DNA of 42,365 bases, from contig JAEPRB010000304.1 of NCBI GenBank assembly GCA_016758965.1, positions 1 to 42,365 of the forward strand, read 5' to 3'. The DNA comes from Circinella minor (Eukaryota > Mucoromycota > Mucoromycetes > Mucorales > Lichtheimiaceae). The notes beneath the pieces are model-generated. The model was given only the letters and a program-made list of their open reading frames with translations. It ran no database searches and was not told where the DNA came from. This document shows, piece by piece, positions 14,094 through 24,578 of the stretch (positions within the stretch are counted from its first letter, which is position 1; every line of letters starts with the position of its first letter). The position numbers and the translations under genes were made by a program.

Positions 14094-16397
14094 GATGGAG
14101 AGCTATTAGATTTCTTTAAAAAATGAAAATGAAAAAGAAAAAGACAATTCTTTTTTTTTTTGCTTATTCAAAAGTTCTTTTATATTTATTTTTTTCTGTA
14201 CATATTTTTTGAATGCATAGAGTATCCCTCCAACCCCTTCTTTTTTTTTTTTTTTTTTGCCACTATCACTAACACACAATACATTTTTAGTTCTATATTT
14301 CTTTCTTTCTAAACAACAAACAATATATAAAAAACGCGTCTATATGGAAACTTTCTCACGCAGTCGTCAAGTTGAAAGCGACGAATCAAATGGAAGATGA
14401 CCCATACTTTTTTTTCTATATTATGCATTTCTTACCCCCTTACATTTCTTTCCCCCCCAAAAAAAACCCCCCCTTAAGCTTTTGTGGTCTTAAGTTAATT
14501 TATTCTCTTTCCTTCTTCGAACACCCCCCCAAAAAAAAAACCTTGTTCGTTTAAATCAGATTTTAAACCTTATGAACGACACACAACTTGTTTATTTTTA
14601 TATACTTATAAAAATAAAAGAATCATGTAGAAACTCTCTTTATTTTATTTATGAACCGTATATATATATATATATCATTAAATTCACATCATTGATATCA
14701 ATAAAAAAAAAAGTTAATATTCTTCTATCTAATTCTATAGAGTAAATAATCATTATTAAAAATGACAAAAAGAAATTACAACGAAAATCTAAGGTACATG
14801 GGGCGGAAAAAAAATAATACAAACAAAGAATATTAATAAAACTACTTTTTTTTTTTCAAATGATTTACTCTTTCTTCAAAGTCTTCAATAATAAAAAGTT
14901 GGAAATTTTATATGAAACAAGTCAGAATGTTTATTTCTTTTAACCCCTCCGCTGGAATCATATTAGTATGATCCCATCATGTGAAATAATATGATTGGAA
15001 GGGAATAAACGATATAAAACGGCTTAGTTTTTTTTTTCAAATATAAATAAATAAATAAAGAAGGGCTAACGGAGAACCCGAGGAAATAATGCATAAATAA
15101 TAACTTCAACTCCCGCTTTGTTTTTGTTTTTAATGCAAAAAACAAACTCAAGAGACTAAGTACCCTCTTTTAATCTAATAATAAAGAATTTACCCTATAG
15201 AAATTTTTTTTTATTTCTTCTCTCTCTTTCTTTCTCCTCCATATTCATCGAGTTATGAAAAACCATTTATATAAAAAGGAATATAGAATTGAATGCTTTA
15301 CAAAGATAAATAGGATTATTTCAAAATTGAACAAAATCGTATTATTTTATCTTGGAAGATACGGTATAAAATTGGGTGCTGGGGGTGTTGTCATAGGGAT
15401 TATTCTCATTATATATTATGATTATATGTTACAATCGGTACAAATGACCCGTCTCCAATTGATGAACTATTATAAAATTACGAATAGCTAATATATTAAC
15501 TGCTTGGGTATAATGATTATACTATTTTTCTAAAACGATTCGTTAAATTGTTAATACGTAAGCTTTATTCTATTTTTTGAATAATTTTATTTATTATACG
15601 TAGGAAAGAAAAGAATTTTTAAAGTGGAGGGGGAGAGAGAATGAATCATTATCTATTATCAGTGAAAAAGGAAAAATTGTTAGTATATAAAAACATATGT
15701 TTTGAGAACACATGGAATATGAACTTATATGAAAAGTGAATACGTATATCAAATGAAACTGTCTTGAATAAAAGTATTTCACTTGTTTATATTTTTGATT
15801 ATATATAAGTTTCGTCTTTTTTTTTTTTTCTATTCATGTCTAAAACTAAAACTTATGATCAAACAACTTTTTTATCATAGTATTAAATTCATACGTATTC
15901 ACATGAAAAACATCCCTTTTTTGATAGTTCTCGGGATAACAGATAAATCACTTATTAAGTTCACAATACACAATCTAGTGAGAGCACATACTTATTTATA
16001 TATGAAACTTGATAATTTGCCATGTGATTTAGATAATAATAAAAAACATTATCAATATAAGAATTATTTGTAATCCTTTCCTTTCCTCTTTTTCCGTGAT
16101 TTGTTTATTCTAAATGTATGTAAGATTTAGTCTATGTATAAAGAAATACATTCATAATAGAAAGGTTATACTATCAATGAAAAGAATAACAAATAAAACA
16201 ATAATAATAATAATAATCATGAAAAAGATATTTCATTGATGCAACTCAGGAGAAACATTTTAACACATGTAATTTTTTGTAAAGATTACATAAAAATACG
16301 TATCCTTTTCTTTTTTTTTTTTTTTTTTCTCTCTCTCTCTCTTTTTTTTTATTTCTCTCAGCTATTAAATAATAATCAACAGTTATATATAATACCC
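14094..16397. other. Divergent spacer between P5CDH and perilipin genes
   Basis: 2.3 kb with both promoters. An ACGCGT motif (MluI-box type) lies at about 14335 on the P5CDH side. C-runs with A-runs occur around 14451-14540. CT-rich stretches lie near 15220-15240 and 16328-16360, the latter possibly the polypyrimidine tract of a 5'UTR intron of the perilipin gene. Two open frames, 15255-15491 and 15783-16073, are considered separately. No RNA gene was recognised. Confidence 0.5.
15255..15491 (+). CDS. Doubtful 78-residue ORF with one membrane segment
   Basis: An open frame after a CT-rich leader. A basic N-terminal third is followed by a glycine-rich hydrophobic stretch (GAGGVVIGIILIIYY), which could be a single transmembrane helix with a G-x3-G-like face. 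No family is recognised, and codon use cannot separate it from AT-rich noise. It may be a small membrane protein or chance. Confidence 0.2.
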   Translation: MKNHLYKKEYRIECFTKINRIISKLNKIVLFYLGRYGIKLGAGGVVIGIILIIYYDYMLQSVQMTRLQLMNYYKITNS

Positions 16398-17615
16398 ATG
16401 ACTGAACATAACGTATTTACAGACACAAACCCTTACGATAATATTCGTAATTTAAATAACGACAATGATGAAGAAGAAGAAGAAATAAGAGAAATTTCAT
16501 CAAGAGAAGAATATACACCACCTCCTACAGATAATAATAATAATAATAGTAATAATAATACAAATGATAACAATAGTGATAATAACAATAATGATAATAA
16601 TAATAATAATAATGATGAGAAACAACAACAAGATCAAGATGAAAAAGTAAATGATATAAGAAAACAAAAAGAAGAATCAACAACTCCATCTACTACTCAA
16701 AAAGAAGAAGAGAATACTACATTTTGGTATCGACTTTCATCTATTCCACTTGTTCAAGAAAGTGTTGGAAAAGTTCAACAATATCCACTTGGAAGATTTG
16801 CATTAAAACAAGCAGAAACAACATGGACGAAAGCATCTATTCAAGCGAATCGTTCTTTACCTACTTATGCTCAAACTTATTTTAATAAAGTAGGATGTCT
16901 TTCATTAGATGTTCTTGAACAACGATTTCCTGTTGTTTATCAACCTACAGAACATATTATTCATACTGTCAAACAATCATCTAATCAAGTATATGATACA
17001 TTACTTTTACCAGTACATCAAGCTGTTCATCTTATGGATCGATTCTGGACGACACATAATAATAAAAGAAGAACCAATAAACAAGTGAACGTCGAAGAAG
17101 AGTTAACTCATTTATATGAAACCAAAGAAATGCTACAAGAATTATTTAATCAAATGACAAAAATGAGTGATCATTTACGTGATTGGACTACTTGTGTTGC
17201 AAGTCAAGTAGGAAATCAAATTAAAGATAGTTATGAAATGAAACAAGCTGAATGTAATCAACGTATTTTGGAATTGACAAGTGAACTCGTTACTCAGTTA
17301 GATTCTGCTTATGTAAAAACAGTTTCTATTCCACCTATTATTCAAACCAAATTGGAACCTTGGATAGCTTTTTATCATACGATACGTAATGAAGCAACAA
17401 CAGCCATTGACACTAAAGAAAAAGAAAAAAATCAAGATATATCATCATTTCAAAAGGCTTCAAGAATTATTATTTTAACTCAACATTGTTTATTACCTGC
17501 TTTACAAAATTCTATTGATACTATTCAGGAACAATTGAAACATTATGCAACCTTATCTAAAAGTAAAGTAATGAGTGAATTTAGTTCACTTAATAATAAT
17601 AGTATTCATGCTTAA
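16398..17615 (+). CDS. Perilipin-family lipid-droplet protein
   Basis: One uninterrupted exon of 405 residues. The first ~105 residues are acidic and Asn/Glu/Gln-rich. From about residue 110 the sequence follows the perilipin (PLIN/CAP20/Mpl1) pattern: IPLVQESVGKVQQYPLGRF, a Tyr/Ala-rich amphipathic segment, then LSLDVLEQRFPVVYQPTE, the conserved hydrophobic cleft motif, and a helical C-terminal half. Fungal perilipins coat lipid droplets and limit lipolysis. I chose ATG 16398 because the in-frame ATG at 16236 would add a poly-Phe/Leu stretch encoded by a T-run and CT tract that looks like 5'UTR or an intron end. Family assignment is by pattern, without search. Confidence 0.82.
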   Translation: MTEHNVFTDTNPYDNIRNLNNDNDEEEEEIREISSREEYTPPPTDNNNNNSNNNTNDNNSDNNNNDNNNNNNDEKQQQDQDEKVNDIRKQKEESTTPSTTQKEEENTTFWYRLSSIPLVQESVGKVQQYPLGRFALKQAETTWTKASIQANRSLPTYAQTYFNKVGCLSLDVLEQRFPVVYQPTEHIIHTVKQSSNQVYDTLLLPVHQAVHLMDRFWTTHNNKRRTNKQVNVEEELTHLYETKEMLQELFNQMTKMSDHLRDWTTCVASQVGNQIKDSYEMKQAECNQRILELTSELVTQLDSAYVKTVSIPPIIQTKLEPWIAFYHTIRNEATTAIDTKEKEKNQDISSFQKASRIIILTQHCLLPALQNSIDTIQEQLKHYATLSKSKVMSEFSSLNNNSIHA

Positions 17616-18124
17616 TTATTCAAAAAAGAAATAAAAAACTTTCACACATTTTTAAAAGTACGATCAAAGTTGGAAGGGGTATAACCAAAAAAAGTAATGA
17701 TAGCGAAATTGGGAAAATAACGAATTGTTATTGTAATAATCCGCGGACAGGTGTACAAATGCAGCAGCAGCATAAAATATATATTTTTTTACCCGTTGAC
17801 TCCCACCTCCTTAACACTTTATTATTATTTCTTTTTTACCTCTTCTTTCTTTTTCTTTTTCTTTTTCTTTTTTGTCAAAGCTTTTTGTAAAAGAAAAAAA
17901 AAATTAGTGTTTTTTTTAATAACCGTCATTTTTTTTTTTTCAAAACGCATTCAAAAACATATATAAAACAGACAAAATAACTTATCCCCTCCCACCTTTT
18001 TTTTTTTTTTCTGCTTTCACCTTTATCCTTTTCACTTTTTTTTTTTTACTCTAAAAGAAATTGATAACCAAAAAGCTCAAGAATCACCAACACGCAAATA
18101 TAAAAAAAAAAAAAAAAAATTCCA
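17616..18124. other. Spacer upstream of PTC7
   Basis: 3' end of the perilipin gene and promoter of the phosphatase. It contains CCGCGG at 17742-17747, a (GCA)n stretch near 17760, and long pyrimidine tracts from 17820 to 18050 just before the start. No gene is seen. Confidence 0.5.
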
Positions 18125-20033
18125 ATGTTTTGGTGTCATGCCACTCTTTATCGATCCATTGCAAAAGGAACATGGGGATCTACCATGCGTAGGACAACGA
18201 CGACGCATATGAATAAAATAACACCATTTCATACGTCTACTCAATTAAAAAGAACTGCGGCTGTCATTTCACAACAAGAAAAATTAACAACACGATCCAA
18301 TCTTAATGTGATTGACTTTTTTGATCCTGCTTTAGCATCCCAACCTCCTTATTATACCTTTAATCATGGAGCCGCTGGATTTGCTAAAAGTGATAAAAAA
18401 CCAACAACAACACCTCAAGAAGATGCTATTTATTCAAGTATTCAAATAGGTGATGATGCTTATTTTAAAAGACATGATGCTTTAGGTGTAGCTGATGGTG
18501 TAGGTGGTTGGAGAAAACATACAGGTAATAAATAATAATAAAAATCAGGTGATCCCGTTCCCCCCCCCCCTTTATATATATATATATATATATATATATT
18601 TTATATTTTATATAGGTATATGCAGATGAGACAGACAGACATATTTATTTATTATTTTTTAATTATTATATAGGTGCTAATCCAGCTTTATATGCAAGAA
18701 AATTGATGCATTATGCTCAATTGGAATTAGATCGTATTGATAATAATAAGCGACCTTCTCATGTACAACAAGATCAATTAGATCCTGTCATGGTATTAGA
18801 AAATGCATATCATCTTACTTCATTGGATGCTCAAAATGAGGCAAGTATATATATATATATATATCAAAAAGGATGGAAAGGGAATAAAAAAAAAGGAGGA
18901 GGAGGAAGAGGAGGAGGGGGGAACGGAACGGATATGGGATTGAAAGGAGAGGAGGAGGGGTAAACATGTATGGGGTGGAAAGAGGCGAGGGGGGGGGCGA
19001 GTGATTTCTTTTTTATTGAATAATAAAACTTTTTCATTTCATTTCAAGTGAATTTGTTTAAAAAAAAAAAGGGGGGGGGGGAGGGAAGGAACGGGTAAAT
19101 CTATGAATTTGAATGGGAAAAAAAAAAGAAATATTTTTTTTAATCTGACACAATATATATATATATATATATTTACACAAATAGAATTTTGTAGGATCTA
19201 CAACAGCATGTATAGTCATGTTATGCCAAGATGAACTTCGTGTTGCTAATCTTGGAGATTGTGGCGTATCTATTATTCGACGTGATGATTATGTATTTCG
19301 TTCGGAAGAACAACAACATTCATTTAATTTTCCTTATCAACTTGGTACGGCTTCATTTGATTATCCTTCCGATGCACAGGTAAAAAAAAATTGAGGAAGA
19401 AGAGGAGGAGGAGAGAAAATGGAAAGTTGAATGAATAGTATAATCATTGGGTTTACTAAAAAAAAAAAAAAAAAAACAATCATTTAGCAATTTTCAATCA
19501 AAATAGAAGAAGGAGATATTATTATTTTAGCAACGGATGGATTATTTGACAACCTCTTTGATGATGAAATATTAGAAGAAGTTCAAAATTGTATTAAAGA
19601 ATATGAACAATCAGAAGATGGAAAAAGGGAACATGAAGAAAATAAAAAATTAAATTCTTCTTCTAATACTACTACAATATCAACCTCATCATCATCATCA
19701 TCATCATCGACGACTGTACCTCAGCTGATATCAGATGCTCTTGCAATACGTGCTAGAATTGTAAGTGAAGATCCAGGGAATCCATCTTCACCATTTCAGT
19801 GTAGAGCAATGCATGAAGGCATGTATTATCAGGTGAGTTTATTTTATTTTATTTTTTTTTTATTTCCCTTTGTAAATGAGTTTTGGAAGTGGTAGGGGAA
19901 AAAAGCTGGGTAATTAAAAAAAAAATGTATTATTTTTTTTTAGGGTGGTAAAGCAGATGATATAACTGTATTAGTTGCAATAGTGAATCGTGATGATCGA
20001 CCACGCGAATATTCACCACCTCCATTACCATAA
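18125..20033 (+). CDS. PTC7: PTC7-like mitochondrial PP2C phosphatase
   Basis: Five exons: 18125-18524, 18674-18840, 19185-19379, 19488-19832 and 19944-20033. They give 398 residues. PP2C metal-site motifs appear in order: GDDAYF (110-115), GVADGVGGW (Asp124), GSTTAC, NLGDCG, LATDGLFDNL and GKADDITVLV. The layout is that of PTC7/PPTC7. Residues 1-50 are Arg/Lys/Thr-rich without acidic residues, a likely mitochondrial presequence. PTC7 dephosphorylates matrix proteins and supports coenzyme Q synthesis. A serine/threonine run is inserted after the LATDGLFDN block. Intron 2 starts with GC (GAG|gcaagt) and is needed to join QNE to NFVGSTTAC. Identity is firm. Confidence 0.93.
18841..19184 (+). 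other. GC-AG intron with purine/G-rich tract
   Basis: The intron of the PTC7-like gene starts GCAAGT after GAG and ends ATAG. Apart from the C it matches the donor consensus. It contains a long G/A-rich tract (18890-18960) and G-runs (18987-18997, 19071-19082). All other introns joined in this window start with GT. Confidence 0.8.
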
Positions 20034-20719
20034 TTTTTTTTTTTTATGTAATTTTTTTTATTATATATATATATATAATGGCATGCATACCCTTCATCAA
20101 AAAAAAAAATACACCTCATTTCCCCATATTATTTTTTTTTTGTATATAAACTATTTGATTTCCCCTCTCTCTCTCTCTCTCTCTTTTTTTTTCTTTCTCT
20201 TTTCATCGGCATCATTCATTATTATTACTATTATTATTATTATTGTTTTAGGATATTTTAACTATTTACAACATGAATATTATTCGCACCAATTGTATAT
20301 TCCCTTTTTTTCAAAAAAAAAATATCAACTTTCCCCCCCACCCTTTCTTATTCCTTCATAACAATCATCTCCAATTATTTTTAATTTGAGAATTACGTAC
20401 AATCAACGAACTTTTTTTTTATATATCAAAGAAAAAGAAAAAGAAAGAATTTTTGTTTTTTGTTTTTTTTTTAGTACGTATTATTATCATTGATTAAAAC
20501 AAATAGATTATATAAATAAATAAATAAATAAAAAAAGAGAGAAATTCTTATAATATAATAATACTTAATATATATAATTGTATAGAACAAGGGAAAAAAA
20601 AGGGGGGGGGAGGGGAGGGAAGGGGGGGAAAGTATATATAAAAACTGTACAAATTGATTACGTATTGCTGTTGTTTTGTTTTGTTTTGTTTTAAAAAAAA
20701 AAAAAGAAAGAAAGGGTTA
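20034..20719. other. Convergent spacer between PTC7 and SLC1 genes
   Basis: Both 3' untranslated regions. Low-complexity stretches include CT tracts, T-runs, a TAAA repeat (about 20514-20531) and a G-rich run at 20601-20630. No gene is seen. Confidence 0.6.
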
Positions 20720-21354
20720 TTATTTACGTCTTTCATCACTACTACTACTAGTAGAAGGACGATCATTATTATGAGGATGAGTTGTAGTAGTATTATCAAT
20801 ATAAGGTTCAATAATATAATCTGACTTATTATCATGAACCATGACTTCAGTAGGAATATCATGTTGACTATTCTTTTCATCTATAGATAATTTATCATCA
20901 TTGGTAGTAGGAATGACATGACCTGGATCTTGATCTTGAGCCGCTTTATGTCTACGTGCTTGTTCTTCTACTTTCCATTCAGCACCACGGAAAGAACCTT
21001 CCATACGAGCCATCACACAACAAGCAAGACAATTACCCAATACATTAATTGAAGTTCTACCCATATCCATAATAGCATCCACACCCATAATGACAGTAAC
21101 TGCACCAATAGGAAGACCATATTGAGCTACAGTACCTGCTAAAACAATAAGTGAAGCACGTGGTACAGCAGCAACACCTTTGGATGATAACATGAGTGTA
21201 CCCATAATAGAAAGTTGAGTGCCCACTGATAAATTCATACCACCTGCTTGAGCACAAAAGATACTAGCAAGAGCAAGATGAAGTGTTGTACCATCCAAAT
21301 TAAATGAATAACCACTAAATATTAAATTATAATCGTGTTAGTTTATATTGACTC

Positions 21355-21385
<31 letters not shown>

Positions 21386-22403
21386 TATTTACGTACGTTG
21401 GAATAACAAAAGAAACTAATGAATTAGGACAACCAAATTCACGCATACGTTCCATGGCTTTAGGTAAAGCAGATTCACTGGATGAAGTACTGAAAGCAAT
21501 AAGCCAAGGTTGACCAATACTTTTAAAAAATCCAATAATAGGAACACGACATAAAAGCATGACAGGAAATAAAATAACGACTAAAAAGATAACAAGGGAA
21601 GCATAAAGAGCACCAATAAGTTTACCGAGATTACCAAGGACACCAATACCATTAGCACCTACAGTAGCAGCTAAAGAAGCACCAATACCAATAGGAGCAT
21701 CTATACATACAACATTATAAATTTGTTGTGAGTTTCAAATATATAAAAAAAAAAGTTTATGTGTCATGTTTTTGTATGTAATGTAAAACGTGAGAAGAGA
21801 GATATTTACAATTCATAATAAGAGCCACCATTTTAAAAATAACCTAAAAAAGAAACGACTTGTTAATAATTTTAATCAAAAGAATGATGAATTTATTATT
21901 TTTTACCTGAGAAAGTGATTCACAAATCATAAGCATCACTGCACGTGATTTTTTATCTGCTTTAATAGCAGCACAAGCAAACATAGCAGCACAAAAGACA
22001 ACACCAAGAATTTGATCTTCAACAGCAGCAGCAAAAAAGTTTTCTGGAATAATCATAAACATTTCACCATGCCATGTAATATCACTATTTTTACTTGCAA
22101 GTTCACTTGCATCTGAATTATCACTATCACCAGGTAAAATAACACCCACACCAGGTTTAACCAAATTGGCCATAATTAAACCCACTGCTAATGCAAAAGT
22201 AGTCACTATTTCAAAATACTGTAATATATATATATTTTTTAGTTTTTTTGATCTTAACATTCTTTGAAATTCAAAGCTTACAATAATAGTCTTGATAGCT
22301 AATTTACCAACGGTTGTAATATCTTCACTGTGACCTACGTAAAAAAAATTAAGGGGTTACGTAAGGGGGGGGAGGTTAATAGAAGGTTTTTTTTCCATAT
22401 ATA

Positions 22404-22434
<31 letters not shown>

Positions 22435-22821
22435 CATAAATGTATGATTCTTACCTGCAATACCAAGTACCAAAGTAGAGAAAATTAAAGGTACAACAAT
22501 AATTTTAATCATACGAATAAAAGCAGTACCTAATGGTTCGATTTCTTGAGAAAATTCGGGTTGAAAATAACCAACAAGAATACCCACGAAAATACCAGCG
22601 AAAATCCAAAAGGTTAAATTGGTCCATTTATTTAAAAATCGCCAAACGCGTTGAAAAGGATGCCAAAGGAATGTATTCCAAATGAATAAAAGAATTCGAC
22701 CTAATTTTTTTACCCAGGGTGGATAATCTACTTTAGCTTCATGGACTTCAAGATCAGGTTGTTTACTTGTTAAGGATGGTTTATTAAATTTATTTGCAAA
22801 AGCAGATTTAAATTTTTCCAT
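20720..22821 (-). CDS. SLC1/DAACS dicarboxylate or amino-acid:cation symporter
   Basis: Six exons: 22821-22455, 22334-22282, 22218-21907, 21843-21810, 21700-21397 and 21314-20720. They give 554 residues. Family signatures appear in order: FAGIFVGILVGYF (TM1), PLGTAFIRMIKIIVVPLIFSTL, the serine-rich STSSSESALPKAMERM of hairpin 1, PTGYSFNLDGTT (NMDGT-type cation site) and DMGRTSINVLGN (substrate-binding TM8). The C-terminal ~100 residues are a hydrophilic cytoplasmic tail. Members co-transport glutamate, aspartate or C4-dicarboxylates with H+ or Na+ at the plasma membrane. The PTGYSFNLDGT motif is completed only across the last intron. Substrate and coupling ion cannot be read from sequence. 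Five introns argue against recent bacterial acquisition. Confidence 0.95.
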
Positions 22822-23159
22822 GATTTTTTATAATAAGAAAAAAGAGAGAAAAAGAAAAGAATGGATTCCAAAAAAAAAAAAAAATTGGCTCTTTTTAAAT
22901 ATTTTTTTTTTTTTTTTGGTTTAGAGAGAGACAACAACAATTTAAAGTTATATATAATAATGCAAAGTATAATATATAATTGTTGGGAAAAAAAAAACAT
23001 ATATAAAAATGGACGATAAGAAACTAAATTCTTTTTAGAGGAAGTACTTGAAAAAAAAAAAAAAAAAAAGCTGAGCCAAACCTCTTTTATTATTTATTAT
23101 TTTCCCATATCATCAAGATAAAAAAAAAAAAATGAGTGATAATAATTTTGTGATCGTGT

Positions 23160-23201
23160 AACCCTCTTATTCTCTCTTATTCTCTCGTAATCAAGAGGGT
23201 T
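23160..23201. repeat. 9-bp inverted repeat with CT-rich loop
   Basis: AACCCTCTT at 23160-23168 pairs with AAGAGGGTT at 23193-23201 across a 24-nt loop that itself repeats TTATTCTCTC. It could form a hairpin or be a paired binding site. Confidence 0.5.
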
Positions 23202-24235
23202 CGTCATTATACTTTTTTTTTTCTTTGTGTTACAGTGATCCGTCTCTCCTTCATACAGTAACTATTTCCTAATTTGAAAAAAGATAAGTTCCTAAAGTGA
23301 ACAATTTTTACAATCCATGAATTGTCTTTTCTTTAATGGGTTGTTATATGTGTGGCTGAAAAGACTTTTTTTCTTTATGTTCTTTTAGATTTTTCTATTG
23401 TATTTTGACTACGCAGATCTACAAATTATAAAACAATTCTCTAATATAATGTGCTTCGATCCTAATCCACGTAATTTCCCCATTTTTTTTTTTTGTATCA
23501 CTTTTTATATATAATTTGTATAATAAGAGAGAAAAAAAGAAGTTTTTTTTTTTTTTTTTTTTTTCGTTGTACAATAAACTTTTTACATGTGAGTTAAAAA
23601 AAGTCTCAATAGGTGCTTTTTTGTTTTGTTATGCGTGTGAAATAATATATTTTACGTTATAAAAACTGTAACGCTTTATCCTTTCTTTCTTTTAAAGATT
23701 GTTATACAAATCGAAAACTTCTTTTTTAAAAAAAAATAATTGTTGACAGCTACGCAAAATTTTTTTTTTTTTTTGATCTGAAAAAAATAATATTATCATT
23801 TTTTTTTTATTGTTGTAGTACAAAAGATAGAATTCTAACATTTCTCCTACCCCTCCGCCTTTTTGTGTAAGATCGACTCTATTTTTTATGCATTTTATTG
23901 ATTTTAACTCAGCTTAAAAAGTTAATCACACACAAATAAATATTGTGAGAAAAAACAACTGGATACAAAACCATTTCAGATTTCAGATTATATGATCCAA
24001 AAGAAGTGTGATTAAAGTTTTTATTTCTTTGAAAATCTGGGTCTAGTTTTCCATTGATTTGGAATTTTTATAATCGGAATAATTTATAGGATTAAACTGG
24101 ATTGGGGTAACCTCAAAACCTTTACTATTTTTTGGTCAAGTCTTTATAAATACCCGGCCGAGGGCGAAAAAAAAAATCTCAGCTCACTTTTTTTTATTTT
24201 TTTATTTGGTAAACTGAAAAAATGAAGGAAGGAAA

Positions 24236-24262
24236 GGATGGATGGATGGATGGATGGATGAT
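24236..24262. repeat. (GGAT)n tetranucleotide repeat
   Basis: About 6.5 copies of GGAT in the spacer downstream of the paladin-like gene. Confidence 0.9.
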
Positions 24263-24578
24263 AATGGTAAAATTATTATCTTTGGCTGCGCTTGATAAGG
24301 GGATGGGGTCCCTGTATTTCTGTTATTGAAAAAATTTGTTATCAGTTTTTATAGATAAAGAAAGTTTGATTCTACGTATAATTCTTATTCATAGTCAGTT
24401 TAAATAGATCATTGAACAACTTGTGAATAGTTTTATATTTATTTTTTATTTGAGAAATAATAATAATACGTAAAAAAAAAAAAAGGGTGGTTACAATCAA
24501 AGGTAGTAAAAAAAAAAAAAAAAAGAAAAAGGAGGAGGAGCCAGTGACGGTTGTTAAAGAGAGGGAGTAGAATGGATT

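Larger units (their letters stand above)
22822..24578. other. Non-coding spacer, 1.8 kb
   Basis: No coding frame with recognisable sequence. It contains many A/T runs, an inverted repeat at 23160-23201, a TATAAATA followed by a short GC-rich island (CCCGGCCGAGGGCG, 24153-24166) that is unusual in this AT-rich setting, and a GGAT tetranucleotide repeat. A short RNA gene near 24140-24300 cannot be excluded but no known RNA was recognised. Confidence 0.5.

Noticed and set aside
15783..16073. 96-codon ORF on the + strand
   Set aside because: Hydrophobic, AT-driven composition, no recognisable motif, no splice partner; probably chance.
16236..16397. Upstream in-frame ATG of the perilipin-type gene
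   Set aside because: The added 54 residues are mostly poly-Phe/Leu/Ser from T-run and CT-tract sequence, resembling a leader or intron end; the protein proper starts at 16398.
20720..22821. Recent bacterial gene transfer for the SLC1 symporter
   Set aside because: Six exons with host-type introns and codon use; nothing indicates a recent event.
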